A stretch of DNA of 64,000 nucleotides. Origin: Slackia heliotrinireducens DSM 20476. Lineage in GTDB: Bacteria > Actinomycetota > Coriobacteriia > Coriobacteriales > Eggerthellaceae. Shown here in pieces: positions 49,385-57,630 of this stretch. Under the pieces are notes generated by a model. The model was not told the DNA's origin. It saw only the letters and a program-made list of their open reading frames with translations, and did not search any database. The stretch is from assembly GCF_000023885.1 (NCBI RefSeq), contig NC_013165.1, forward strand, positions 558,001 through 622,000, written 5' to 3'. A program made the translations under genes and the position numbers. Every line of letters begins with the position of its first letter. Position 1 is the first letter of the stretch.

Positions 49385-49663
49385 ATGGACGAATATACCG
49401 AATGCGACCAATGTAACAGACGGTGTCCTGTGGACGCGCTGCGGTGCGGACGCGGCCGTGCGCGCTATACAGAACTAACGGGGAAGGAATACACCCCGAC
49501 CAAACCCATCGAAGAGGACGACGGCGAGGCGTACCGTCGCATGATTCGTGAGCGGCGTGCCCGCAGGATGAAGAAAGCCCAGGTCGGACAGCAGGCAGAC
49601 AATGCCGATTTGGTTGTGCGGGACGTGGCCGAGGCCGCATCTTCCCAAGGCGATTCGGCGTAG
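49385..49663 (+). CDS. Small Cys-rich zinc-ribbon-like protein
   Basis: 92 residues. The N-terminal 24 residues hold four Cys: CDQCNRRCPVDALRCGRG. This fits a small metal-binding knuckle, as in short proteins next to regulators in related anaerobes. The rest is charged and Arg-rich (YRRMIRERRARRMKKAQ), probably helical. AAGGGGATAGAAGCGCA lies before the ATG. The next gene starts 28 bp after it. Function unknown. Confidence 0.65.
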   Translation: MDEYTECDQCNRRCPVDALRCGRGRARYTELTGKEYTPTKPIEEDDGEAYRRMIRERRARRMKKAQVGQQADNADLVVRDVAEAASSQGDSA

Positions 49664-49690
49664 GAGAGCAAACGCGGGAAGGCGAGCGGC

Positions 49691-50353
49691 ATGCGGGATG
49701 CAGCGAACAGGATCGTGTCTGAGTGGCGGAGCAGCTATCTGTTCCAAACGCTGCTGTCCTCGTCGTTCTCCACGGCAGCTACCGCGGGGTTCGCCCTGTT
49801 CAACGGCGCCCTGGGTGTCATGCACCAATCAGCCTGGTGCTATGCCATCGCACTGTATTACTTCATCCTGACCGTCATCAGGCTGGGCATCCTGCGCTGC
49901 GAGGTCAAAGGCCGCAGTGAGACCGCCCGCCATTTCGAAACCAGGCAGAGGCGCACCTTCTTCCGTACGCACATTGCATTGCTCCTGATGAACGTCTCGA
50001 TGTTCGGGCCGGTCATCCTTATGGTGAAGGGTGACCACACCTTCACCTTCGGCCTGATACCGGCCATCGCCATGGCTACGTACACGACTTACAGGGTCAG
50101 CAAAAGCATCTTCCACCTGCGCAAAGCGAAGCGGTCGGACAACATTATGGTTGCCGTGCTGCGGACCATCGACTTTCTCGACTCGATGGTCGCCGTGTTG
50201 GCGCTGCAGAACGCGATGATTTACGCAACGGAAGGCATGAACGCTGAGATGCAGACGCTCTCGGGCGGGACGAGCACGGGCATCCTGCTGGTCATGTTCG
50301 CGATGACGGTGCTGTCGTTTCTGAAATACCGTAAGCTCTGGGCGACTCGATAA
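49691..50353 (+). CDS. Integral membrane protein of unknown function
   Basis: 220 residues with five or six membrane segments (SSSFSTAATAGFALFNGALG, SAWCYAIALYYFILTVIRLG, HIALLLMNVSMFGPVILMV, FTFGLIPAIAMATYTTYRV, LDSMVAVLALQNAMIYA, STGILLVMFAMTVLSFLKY). A basic cytoplasmic loop (RQRRTFFRTH) separates the halves. The start follows GGAAGGCGAGCGGC. It lies 28 bp after the Cys-rich gene and may share its promoter. The family is not recognised. Confidence 0.78.
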   Translation: MRDAANRIVSEWRSSYLFQTLLSSSFSTAATAGFALFNGALGVMHQSAWCYAIALYYFILTVIRLGILRCEVKGRSETARHFETRQRRTFFRTHIALLLMNVSMFGPVILMVKGDHTFTFGLIPAIAMATYTTYRVSKSIFHLRKAKRSDNIMVAVLRTIDFLDSMVAVLALQNAMIYATEGMNAEMQTLSGGTSTGILLVMFAMTVLSFLKYRKLWATR

Positions 50354-50449
50354 CGGCGCGCCGCGTGCGGTCGCGGACCGTTTTTTGCAGGTCTGAGGTC
50401 TGCGTGGTATGGTTCGTCCGAGCACGAATCTGACGAAAGGAGTCTGGGC

Positions 50450-51106
50450 GTGGGTACACGTCAATACGGAAACCAAGATGAGCGGGAGAAGTCGCGGCCG
50501 TTGTCGCAGGCGGAACAGAAGAGGCTCCAGAAGTTCGAGGCACTGTCCGATCAGATGGTGGGCCAGGGGTTTCGTCGCGTGAATCTGACTATCAGCATCG
50601 TGAAGGCGAACATGTTCGCCATCGTGTTCCTTATTCCGGTGGCGATTGTCGGCATGGTGCTGTTCTTCCTGGTCAACAAGGAATCCGCCAATTTCGACGG
50701 CATCCCGTTTCTCGTGTTTATCCTGCTGTTCCTGGTACTTGTCGTGGTGCACGAGCTCATTCACGGGGCCAGCTGGGCGCTGTTCACGAAGGGGCACTTC
50801 AAGGACATCGAGTTCGGGTTGATGAAGAAGTACCTGACGCCGTACTGCACCTGTACCGTGCCGCTTGAAAAGGGACAATACATCTTCGGTGCGCTCATGC
50901 CGTTGGTGCTGGTGGGCCTTGTGCCGCTGGCAGCGGGCGTCATTTCGGGTAGCTTTCAGGTGTTGCTGCTGGGTATCATCATGACGGATGCCGCGGCGGG
51001 CGACATCATGCTCGTTTGGGAGCTGCTCAGGTACAAGACCCAAGCTGCCGAACTGGTATGCATGGACCATCCGACCCAAGCAGGCTGCGTCGTGTTTGAG
51101 CGTTAG
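50450..51106 (+). CDS. DUF3267-like membrane metalloprotease-family protein
   Basis: 218 residues from a GTG at 50450 with AAAGGAG 7 nt upstream. Four membrane segments: ANMFAIVFLIPVAIVGMVLF, GIPFLVFILLFLVLVVV, FGALMPLVLVGLVPLAAGV and QVLLLGIIMTDAAAGDIML. VVVHELIHGASW contains the HExxH zinc-protease signature of DUF3267. A basic cytoplasmic N-terminus (about 40 residues) precedes. Proteins of this family are predicted intramembrane zinc metalloproteases; target unknown. Confidence 0.85.
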   Translation: MGTRQYGNQDEREKSRPLSQAEQKRLQKFEALSDQMVGQGFRRVNLTISIVKANMFAIVFLIPVAIVGMVLFFLVNKESANFDGIPFLVFILLFLVLVVVHELIHGASWALFTKGHFKDIEFGLMKKYLTPYCTCTVPLEKGQYIFGALMPLVLVGLVPLAAGVISGSFQVLLLGIIMTDAAAGDIMLVWELLRYKTQAAELVCMDHPTQAGCVVFER

Positions 51107-51250
51107 CTTCCGTCGCTTTGCCTTGTCGACAATTCGGCTCCATTGACGCAGGTCCGATGCGCAGGCGCGTGCATCCGTGGTACAAACGAGCAGGCAGGCC
51201 GGCATCTTTAGGCTGCTTCACCATTGGACACCCAGGGGATGGACGGTGCT

Positions 51251-52084
51251 ATGGACAAAGAGCTGATCCGCCAGGCTGCGGCGGAGCTTTACAAGCAGCT
51301 GCCAGGCAACATTCTTGACGAAGCCATGGACATCTTGCCCGAGCATGTGGGCACCCGCATGTTCGACGAGCCCCTCGTGGGGTTCGGCGGGGCGGACGAC
51401 GCTCTGTTCGACGAGTACAAGAAAGTCGGCGTCATCGGGCCGTGGCACATGAGCCCCGCCGAATGGCTGCCCCAGGCGAAAACGGTGGTCTCGCTGTTCT
51501 TTCCCGCAAGCCTCGAGGTGCGCCAAAGCAACCGACGCGCCAAAGAGAAGGCTTCCGACCTGTGGGCGTACGCCCGCATCGAGGGGCAGGCGTTCATCGG
51601 GTCGTACATGGCCGCGCTGCAAGGGTGGTTCCGGGAGCTCGGCGTCGAAGCCTGCGTGCCTGCGCTTGATCCGCGGTGGCTGGCCGTGCGGGCAGGCGAA
51701 GGCATCGAGGGCTATCCGGAGATTCGCGAAGACACTTACGGCAGCAACTGGTCGGAGCGCCACGCGGCGTACGTGTGCGGGCTGGGCACCTTCGGTCTGT
51801 CCAAGGGCCTCATTACGGAAAAGGGCATGGCGGGCAGGTTCGGAAGCATTTTGATAGATGCGAAATTGGCTCCTGACCTGCGGCCTTACTCGGGTATTTA
51901 CGATTACTGCACCCGGTGCGGAGCCTGCATCAAGCGCTGCCCCGTTGCGGCCATCGACTTGGAGCACGGTAAGGACCACACGGTCTGCGGGCCGTTTCTT
52001 GCGCTGTCGCGCACCCTGCTGGCGCCCCGCTACGGATGCGGATTATGCCAGACCGGCGTGCCCTGCGAGACCCGGATTCCATAA
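51251..52084 (+). CDS. Ferredoxin-domain protein of the epoxyqueuosine reductase-like group
   Basis: 277 residues from the ATG at 51251 (DKELIRQAAAELYKQLPG); an ATG at 51239 is also possible. The C-terminal 4Fe-4S sites are CTRCGACIKRCPVAAIDL and CGLCQTGVPCETRIP. The N-terminal two-thirds match the QueG-like double-cluster fold (YGSNWSERHAAYVCGLGTFGLSKGLI, AGRFGSILIDAKL). True QueG proteins bind cobalamin and finish queuosine; this shorter form probably reduces something else. Its substrate is unknown. Confidence 0.85.
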   Translation: MDKELIRQAAAELYKQLPGNILDEAMDILPEHVGTRMFDEPLVGFGGADDALFDEYKKVGVIGPWHMSPAEWLPQAKTVVSLFFPASLEVRQSNRRAKEKASDLWAYARIEGQAFIGSYMAALQGWFRELGVEACVPALDPRWLAVRAGEGIEGYPEIREDTYGSNWSERHAAYVCGLGTFGLSKGLITEKGMAGRFGSILIDAKLAPDLRPYSGIYDYCTRCGACIKRCPVAAIDLEHGKDHTVCGPFLALSRTLLAPRYGCGLCQTGVPCETRIP

Positions 52085-52189
52085 GATTCGCGGCGGCGTG
52101 GGCACCTTGTAGCCGTCGATGCGGGTGTTATAATCGCGTTTATGCAATCGTGCCGAAGGCGCGGCGCCAGGGAATCGGAATGCCGGGAG

Positions 52190-53065
52190 ATGGATCGTTT
52201 GGACAAGAAAGCCCTCGTCAAGTACCTGTGCGCCCTTCTGCTGTTCGGTTCCAACGGCGTCGTGGCCAGCCGTATCGCAATGGGCAGCCACGAGATAGTC
52301 TTCCTGCGAACGCTCATCGGCAGCGTGTTCCTGATTGCCGTGTTCCTTCTGGGCAAGGGCACCTTCCATATTCGGGAATACAAGCGGGACGCCCTGTTCA
52401 TCGTGCTGTCAGGCGCCGCCATGGGCCTGAGCTGGCTATTCGTGTTCGAGGCGTATCGCCTGATCGGCGTTGGGTTCAGCACGCTGCTTTACTATTGCGG
52501 TCCGGTCATCGTGATGATCCTTTCGCCGGTCATCTTCAGAGAGAGACTTACGAAGCCGAAGGTCGTCGGGTTCGTCATCGTGCTGGTTGGCCTGGTGCTC
52601 GTAAACGGAAAACTGGTCGGGACGGGCAATGTCTGGGGGCTGTTCTGCGGCGCCATGTCCGCGGTCATGCTGTTCCTCCTTATCACGTTCAACAAGCAGA
52701 GCACGCACATCGTGGGGATGGAGAATTCGGTCATCCAGCTGACGGCGAGTTTTCTGACCGTGGCGGTGTTCGTGTGGGCCAAACAGGGCTTCGCCTTGGA
52801 CGTACCTGCCGGATCGTGGCTCTGGGTTTTGATGTTGGGCCTGGTCAACACAGGGCTCGGATGCTATCTGTACTTTTCGGCGCTGTCGAAGCTGCCGGTG
52901 CAGACGGTGGCGGTGTGCGGCTATCTGGAGCCGCTGTCGGCAGTGGTGTTCTCGGCGGTGCTTTTGGGCGAGCGCATGACCCCGTTGCAGGTGGTCGGCG
53001 CGGTCTGCATCATCGGCGGCGCCATGATCGGCGAGCTGGTGAAAGAGCGGGCGAAACGACCGTAG
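52190..53065 (+). CDS. EamA/DMT superfamily permease
   Basis: 291 residues from the ATG at 52190 (DRLDKKALVKYLCALLLFGSNGV). Ten membrane segments arranged as two EamA repeats of five, as in 10-TMS drug/metabolite transporters. Conserved signatures include FEAYRLIGVGFSTLLYYCGP near the middle of the first repeat and GLGCYLYFSALSKLPVQTVAV in the second. The substrate cannot be predicted (amino acid, nucleotide sugar or drug export are typical). The frame is open upstream to 52142. Confidence 0.9.
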   Translation: MDRLDKKALVKYLCALLLFGSNGVVASRIAMGSHEIVFLRTLIGSVFLIAVFLLGKGTFHIREYKRDALFIVLSGAAMGLSWLFVFEAYRLIGVGFSTLLYYCGPVIVMILSPVIFRERLTKPKVVGFVIVLVGLVLVNGKLVGTGNVWGLFCGAMSAVMLFLLITFNKQSTHIVGMENSVIQLTASFLTVAVFVWAKQGFALDVPAGSWLWVLMLGLVNTGLGCYLYFSALSKLPVQTVAVCGYLEPLSAVVFSAVLLGERMTPLQVVGAVCIIGGAMIGELVKERAKRP

Positions 53066-53231
53066 ACTCGGTCGCGGCGCCTGCGGTGCCTGCCGGGGCG
53101 TTTTCCGCACCTTGCGTCAATCGGCATCGGGGCGCTGGTATCATGGTGTCGTGCTTTATGGAAATGCCGCTCAGGCTTCTGGCTTCGGCGGTTTTCAAGG
53201 GGAATCGCACGCGACCGCAAAGAGGTGACGC

Positions 53232-53924
53232 ATGAAAGAAGAATGCCTGATCTGCAAGGCGCCGCTGGAATATCTCGAGGCCGACGAGCTGATGGAGTGC
53301 GCTATCTGCCACAAGCAGGAACCGAGCAAGACCCGCTGCGTCGAGGGCCATTACGTGTGCAACGAATGCCATACCGCCGGGCTGGATTCCATCGTCGGGG
53401 TGTGTTTGGACGAAACGTCGAAGAACCCCATTGAGATTACGAACAGGATGATGGCCCTGCCGTTCTGCCATATGCATGGGCCCGAACACCACGTCATGGT
53501 GGGTGCGGCGCTGCTGACGGCGTACCGCAACGCCGGCGGCGATATCGACCTGCCGCAGGCTCTAGGGGAAATCATGAGCCGCGGCCGGCGCGTGCCTGGT
53601 GGCACCTGCGGGTTCTGGGGCGCGTGCGGTGCGGGCATCAGCTCCGGCATGTTCGTGTCTATAGTGACGAAATCCACACCCCTGGCCGAAGAGCCTTACG
53701 TGCTGTGCCATCGAATGACGGCAAAATCGCTGGATGCCATAGCCGACATGGGCGGTCCGCGCTGCTGCAAGCGGAATTCGTACATAGCCATCCAACAAGC
53801 CATCGATTTCGCGAAAGAGCAGCTCGGGATTGAAATGGAGTCGCAGAAGGTCGTTTGCGAGTACTCGCGGCAGAACAACCAGTGCATCGGGAGGCGCTGC
53901 CCGTTCTCGAAGGCCAATGCGTAG
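53232..53924 (+). CDS. DUF5714 domain protein with Cys-rich N-terminus
   Basis: 230 residues. The N-terminal 50 residues bind metal (CLICKAPLEYLEADELMECAICHK, CVEGHYVCNECH). The DUF5714 core follows with HGPEHHVMVGAALLTAYRNA, GGTCGFWGACGAGISSGMF, and GGPRCCKRNSYIAIQQAI. DUF5714 proteins often sit beside methyltransferases and may take part in metal or sulfur compound handling; function is unknown. GAGGTGACGC precedes the ATG. A hairpin (AAAGGTCC/GGGCCTTT) follows its stop. Confidence 0.85.
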   Translation: MKEECLICKAPLEYLEADELMECAICHKQEPSKTRCVEGHYVCNECHTAGLDSIVGVCLDETSKNPIEITNRMMALPFCHMHGPEHHVMVGAALLTAYRNAGGDIDLPQALGEIMSRGRRVPGGTCGFWGACGAGISSGMFVSIVTKSTPLAEEPYVLCHRMTAKSLDAIADMGGPRCCKRNSYIAIQQAIDFAKEQLGIEMESQKVVCEYSRQNNQCIGRRCPFSKANA

Positions 53925-54055
53925 CAAAGGTCCTGGTAGCGGGCCTTTCCGATTGACGTTCGGGGTCTGGCGGCGGTGCCGCCCGTTTCCGCAGGAATGG
54001 GTCGGCGTACACGCAACCTGCGCCAAGATGCGCAGGCGAACAAGAGGGGGAATCC

Positions 54056-54463
54056 ATGTTGTTTACGCCCGAGATGGTGGCGCCATGCGGTTTGGACTGC
54101 AGCCTATGCGCCCAGGCCCAGCTCAAGGACGGTCCGTGTCCGGGTTGCAAAAAGGATGACGACAACAAGCCGTATTTCTGCGCGGTGCTGTGCGAGATCA
54201 TCAACTGCGAAAAGCGCATTCAGAGCGGGTACGCGTATTGTGACGAGTGCCCTGATTTTCCATGCGAGCATGTGATGGAGAAGGAGACGCGCTACACGTC
54301 GGCGTATCCGCGGCGCGAGTCTCCCCTTGAGAACCTGCAGATCATTCGCGAACTGGGGATGGATGAATTCTTGCGGCAAGAGCGGGAGCAATGGACCTGT
54401 AAGTCCTGCGGCGGACCCATCAGCGTGCACACGGGGGTCTGCTCTGCCTGCGGCGGCAAATAA
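54056..54463 (+). CDS. DUF3795 Cys-rich protein
   Basis: 135 residues. The DUF3795 pattern is clear: APCGLDCSLCAQAQ, GPCPGCKKDD, CEIINCEKRIQSGYAYCDECPDFPCEHV. An added C-terminal zinc ribbon ends it (CKSCGGPISVHTGVCSACGGK). Fourteen Cys in 135 residues suggest several metal sites. AAGAGGGGGAATCC precedes the ATG. Function unknown. It follows the DUF5714 gene by 131 bp. Confidence 0.85.
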   Translation: MLFTPEMVAPCGLDCSLCAQAQLKDGPCPGCKKDDDNKPYFCAVLCEIINCEKRIQSGYAYCDECPDFPCEHVMEKETRYTSAYPRRESPLENLQIIRELGMDEFLRQEREQWTCKSCGGPISVHTGVCSACGGK

Positions 54464-54633
54464 GCGCGCCACGTGCGCCTGCGGCGGAAACCGAAACGAT
54501 GATGCATAAGCTGCGGCGTCGGTCGGCTGGGGCTGACGCGGCATCGCTTCGGCGCGCCGGCTTTGGCGCCTTCGCCCGAGTATGTTGACGATATCGTAGG
54601 ATTGTCCATCCAACCAAGGTATGCGGTCTTACT
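54464..54633. other. Intergenic stretch, nothing recognised
   Basis: No ORF with a ribosome site. It leads into the 217-bp inverted-repeat element. Confidence 0.4.
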
Positions 54634-54850
54634 GTGCAACGAGATTTCGATTTCGTGCGCACTTAGGGGGATAATCTGCGCAATTCGGTCTGTTTCTTGC
54701 CGCCTGCAAGAAACCTATTTTTTCGTGACCTGGGATTATGTAAAAACGGAAACTTGTGTTTCTGCCGAGAACCCGTAAAAAACCGTTTCGCAGGGGCGTT
54801 TTCGGCGGATTATCCCCCTAAGTGCGCACGAATTCGCATCCCCGTTGCAA
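54634..54850. repeat. 217-bp inverted-repeat element, copy 1
   Basis: Terminal repeats at 54634-54679 and 54805-54850 match at 39 of 46 positions. Their inner 25-bp core (contains CGCACTTAGGGGGATAATC) is perfect. A second element with the same termini and 218-bp length is at 62780-62997, but the two 125-bp interiors share no obvious similarity. The GTGCGCAC within each arm is itself palindromic. No coding potential. It resembles a MITE family or a repeat-bounded regulatory RNA. Confidence 0.8.
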
Positions 54851-54863
54851 GTGCGGTTGAATC

Positions 54864-54944
54864 TGACAAGAAAACTTGGCAAATTGTATTGACAAGTGTA
54901 CTTGGCATGCCTATGATGCAAACTGTGACAAGTTTACTTGGCAA
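54864..54944 (+). promoter_or_regulatory. Promoter with three XRE-type operators
   Basis: TTGACA (54889-54894) and TATGAT (54912-54917) are 17 bp apart, a near-consensus promoter. Three copies of TGACAAG-N4-ACTTGGCA (54864-54882, 54890-54908, 54926-54944), each with an inner CAAG-N4-CTTG palindrome, lie upstream, over the -35 box and just after the -10 box. The operon's own XRE protein is the natural candidate to bind them. Confidence 0.8.
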
Positions 54945-54962
54945 ATCGTAGGAGGTGTCATT

Positions 54963-55283
54963 ATGGATAAAGAGCAGATTCTAGAAATGAGCCGACAAGA
55001 GAACAGGAACCGAGATGAGATGGAGCAGGCCACATTCCATAAAGCCGGGCAACGGGCGGTGGCCGTCGGCGGCCTGGTGTGCGCGGTCATCATCGTTCTG
55101 GAGTGGCTGCTGGCCAATCGCGTCAGCCTCAGCATTTGGGCGGTGTACCTGTCCATGACGGGCACCATTCTCCTGACCAAGTACTTCACCCTGAAAAAGC
55201 CCCATGAACTGGTGTTCGGCATCGTGCAGTTGGCGTTGGCGGCAGTGTTTCTAGTCCTGCACGCCATGCAGATGGCGGGGTAG
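54963..55283 (+). CDS. DUF6442-like small membrane protein
   Basis: 106 residues from the ATG at 54963 after AGGAGG. The N-terminal 30 residues are charged (DKEQILEMSRQENRNRDEMEQ). Three membrane segments follow (AVAVGGLVCAVIIVLEWLLA, SIWAVYLSMTGTILLTKYF, VFGIVQLALAAVFLVLHAM). This matches the pattern of DUF6442-type proteins found with XRE regulators in Gram-positive anaerobes. Function unknown. The XRE gene begins 3 nt after its stop. Confidence 0.82.
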   Translation: MDKEQILEMSRQENRNRDEMEQATFHKAGQRAVAVGGLVCAVIIVLEWLLANRVSLSIWAVYLSMTGTILLTKYFTLKKPHELVFGIVQLALAAVFLVLHAMQMAG

Positions 55284-55286
55284 GCC

Positions 55287-55493
55287 ATGGACGACAAATT
55301 GGTTCTCAAAAACCGGTTGAAGGAAATCCGCGCCGAGCAGAAGTTGTCGCAAGCGCAGCTCGCCGCAATGGTGGGCGTTTCCCGCAACACCATTAGCTCC
55401 ATCGAAACGGGCCAGTTCAACCCCACAGCGAAGCTTGCCTTGGTCCTATGCATTGCCTTGGACAAGAAGTTCGAAGACATCTTCTACTTCTAG
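55287..55493 (+). CDS. Small XRE family transcriptional regulator
   Basis: 68 residues, essentially one helix-turn-helix (LKEIRAEQKLSQAQLAAMVG, VSRNTISSIETGQFNPTAKL) plus the C-terminal helix and DIFYF end typical of the short YozG/YvaO-like XRE regulators. It probably represses its own operon by binding the three upstream operators. Translationally linked to the preceding membrane protein. Confidence 0.92.
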   Translation: MDDKLVLKNRLKEIRAEQKLSQAQLAAMVGVSRNTISSIETGQFNPTAKLALVLCIALDKKFEDIFYF

Positions 55494-55649
55494 CGGCTTC
55501 TGCAGGGCAGCCGTGTAAGCGTCGGCCGGATCGTTTCCAGACGCAGGCAACGGCGTTTCAACTGCCAAGGAACCTGGCGCGCTGCTATACTTTTGCGTTG
55601 GATATATAGGCTTGCCGCCTTGCGTTTGGCATGGCTGATCGGAGACGTT

Positions 55650-56657
55650 ATGAAGAACATCCTCATCATCTACACCGGCGGAACCATCGGCATGGTGCGC
55701 ACGCCCAACGGCTACGCGCCGCAAAGCGGGTATTTCCTGTCCGAGCTGGAGGCCATACCAGCGCTGCGCTCGCCAGAAATGCCCAGGTGGGAGCTGCACG
55801 AGATGTCGCCGCTACTGGATTCGTCGAACATGACGGTGAAGGAATGGAACGAGGTGGCCCAGCTCATCTACGACAACTACGGCGCCTACGACGGCTTCGT
55901 TGTGCTGCACGGCACCGACACCATGGCCTATACCGCCTCGGCGCTGTCGTTCATGCTTGAGAACCTGGCCAAGCCCGTGGTGCTGACCGGTTCGCAGATT
56001 CCCCTGTGCGAGGTGCGCAGCGACGGCGCCGACAACCTGATAACGTCGCTGCTCATTGCGGCGGACGATCGCGTCCACGAGGTGTGCCTCTACTTCGGCG
56101 GCAATCTGATGCGGGGCAACCGCACGACCAAATATTCCGCCGACGGGCTGGCCGCGTTCCATTCACCCAACTTCCCGCCGCTGGCGGAGGCAGGCATCAC
56201 CATCCGTTACAATCCGACCGCGCTGCGCCCAGAACCCGAGGGTGACCTGCGGCTTCAGCTTATGGAGAACGTGCCTATCGGCGTTATCAAGGTGTTCCCG
56301 GGCATCCAGTTCTCGCTGTTCGAGCAGATCATGACTGAGAAGCTTCGGGGTATCGTCATCGAGACGTTCGGCGCTGGCAACATCCCTGGCGATGGAAGCG
56401 CGCTGCTGCCCATCATTCGCCGCGCCTTCGAGAACGGCACGGTGCTCACGGTGTGTTCGCAATGCCCGCAAGGCGCGGTGTCGCTTGGGGCCTATGAGGC
56501 CAGCAGTTCCCTTAAAGGCGCGGGTGCCGTCAGCGGTTTGGACATGACCACCGAGGCGGCCGTAGCCAAGCTGTATTACCTGTTCAGCTGCGGTTACGAC
56601 AAAGACACGGTCAAACAGATGATGGGTTGCGACCTGCGCGGCGAGATGACCGTGTAG
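55650..56657 (+). CDS. ansA: Type I L-asparaginase
   Basis: 335 residues from the ATG at 55650 after GGAGA. First catalytic Thr in YTGGTIGM; second in VVLHGTDTMAYTAS; VLTGSQIPL and CPQGAVSLGAYEASS are also conserved. No signal peptide, so a cytoplasmic type I enzyme that hydrolyses asparagine to aspartate and ammonia. A TATACT with upstream TG (55583-55591) is a likely extended -10 promoter. Confidence 0.94.
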   Translation: MKNILIIYTGGTIGMVRTPNGYAPQSGYFLSELEAIPALRSPEMPRWELHEMSPLLDSSNMTVKEWNEVAQLIYDNYGAYDGFVVLHGTDTMAYTASALSFMLENLAKPVVLTGSQIPLCEVRSDGADNLITSLLIAADDRVHEVCLYFGGNLMRGNRTTKYSADGLAAFHSPNFPPLAEAGITIRYNPTALRPEPEGDLRLQLMENVPIGVIKVFPGIQFSLFEQIMTEKLRGIVIETFGAGNIPGDGSALLPIIRRAFENGTVLTVCSQCPQGAVSLGAYEASSSLKGAGAVSGLDMTTEAAVAKLYYLFSCGYDKDTVKQMMGCDLRGEMTV

Positions 56658-56696
56658 GTTCTGCCGACAGATTTCGCGGCGTTCGACGTACACAGG

Positions 56697-56731
56697 GGCG
56701 GTCATCTGCGAGCCAGATGGCCGCCTTTTTT
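56697..56731 (+). terminator. Terminator after asparaginase
   Basis: GGCGGTCATCTG and CAGATGGCCGCC pair around a 5-nt loop, followed by TTTTTT. Confidence 0.9.
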
Positions 56732-56876
56732 GCGGTTGACAATTAAATCGCGTGCAGATGCATCCGAACCCATGGCAACTGCGGTTTCGACATGCCCCGC
56801 ATGTCGTTCTAGACGCTTGCCGGGTGCTTGTCGTGCCGTCGCATGCTCCCGCCGTGGCGAACCTCGGGTCAGAATA

Positions 56877-56915
56877 TGGTATAACGTGAAAAGTAAGTCG
56901 AGACATACAACTTAC
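56877..56915 (+). promoter_or_regulatory. Promoter and operator of the ATC-hydrolase-like operon
   Basis: An extended -10, TGGTATAAC (56877-56885), is followed by GTAAGT-N11-ACTTAC (56893-56915), a perfect inverted repeat covering the likely start of transcription, about 33 bp before the first gene. This is typical of a repressor operator; the repressor is not identified. Confidence 0.55.
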
Positions 56916-56947
56916 ACCAAAACCGGTACGGAATGAAAGGACGGGTC

Positions 56948-57574
56948 ATGAAGTACGGTTTGATTGGGTCGTTGGTTCCGATGCTGTTCGACAGGACGGC
57001 CTACGGCTACACGCAGCGTGTGCTTCCGGAACTCGACATGAAGGCGTTCAAACGGGCGCATCATCAGGAGTATCGCGAAATGGTCGAACGGACGCCGGGC
57101 GTGGGCTCGATGAAGGACAATATGTTTGCCATGGTGATGTACATGGCGTGCTACGGATTCAGCTATTACAAAGCCTCGCCCGACGTCATGACGCTGGAAA
57201 TCTTCGACGGCATGATCGATGCGCTCTGCACCAGCGACATCATGAAGCGGGCGTACAAGAACAAGGACTGTTTCGACCAGAAGGAAATCGACAAGTACTT
57301 GCGCGGCGCGGCTCGGTCGCAAAAGCGGGAATACCCGATGGACTGGGTGTTCGACTTCTCGTACGACCTGTCGGTGCCGGAGTATTTCGTGACGCATCGC
57401 GAATGCGGCATCTGCAAAATCGCGCAGCAGGAGAACATGACGTTCCTGACGCCGCACATGTGCGTGATGGACTATCCGACCATCGAGTACAAAGGCGGCC
57501 GCCTCATCCGGACGAAAACCCTGGGGCAGGGCGACGACTGCTGCGACTTCCACGTGGTGCGCAAAGCAGATTAG
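56948..57574 (+). CDS. ATC-hydrolase-like protein
   Basis: 208 residues from the ATG at 56948 (KYGLIGSLVPMLFDRTAYGY), with AAAGGA 6 nt upstream. It matches the L-2-amino-thiazoline-4-carboxylate hydrolase (ATC hydrolase) family pattern: a helical N-terminus, then REYPMDWVFDFSYDL, RECGICK, and RTKTLGQGDDCCDFHVV near the end. Named members open a thiazoline ring in cysteine synthesis, but most are of unknown function. It heads a four-gene operon with two hydrolases. A truncated relative lies at 32227-32619. Confidence 0.82.
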   Translation: MKYGLIGSLVPMLFDRTAYGYTQRVLPELDMKAFKRAHHQEYREMVERTPGVGSMKDNMFAMVMYMACYGFSYYKASPDVMTLEIFDGMIDALCTSDIMKRAYKNKDCFDQKEIDKYLRGAARSQKREYPMDWVFDFSYDLSVPEYFVTHRECGICKIAQQENMTFLTPHMCVMDYPTIEYKGGRLIRTKTLGQGDDCCDFHVVRKAD

Positions 57575-57630
57575 CTGCAGATCAGGGGTTGGAAGCGCAT
57601 CATTCGGAGTTTTGAGAAAGGCTCGGCGCT

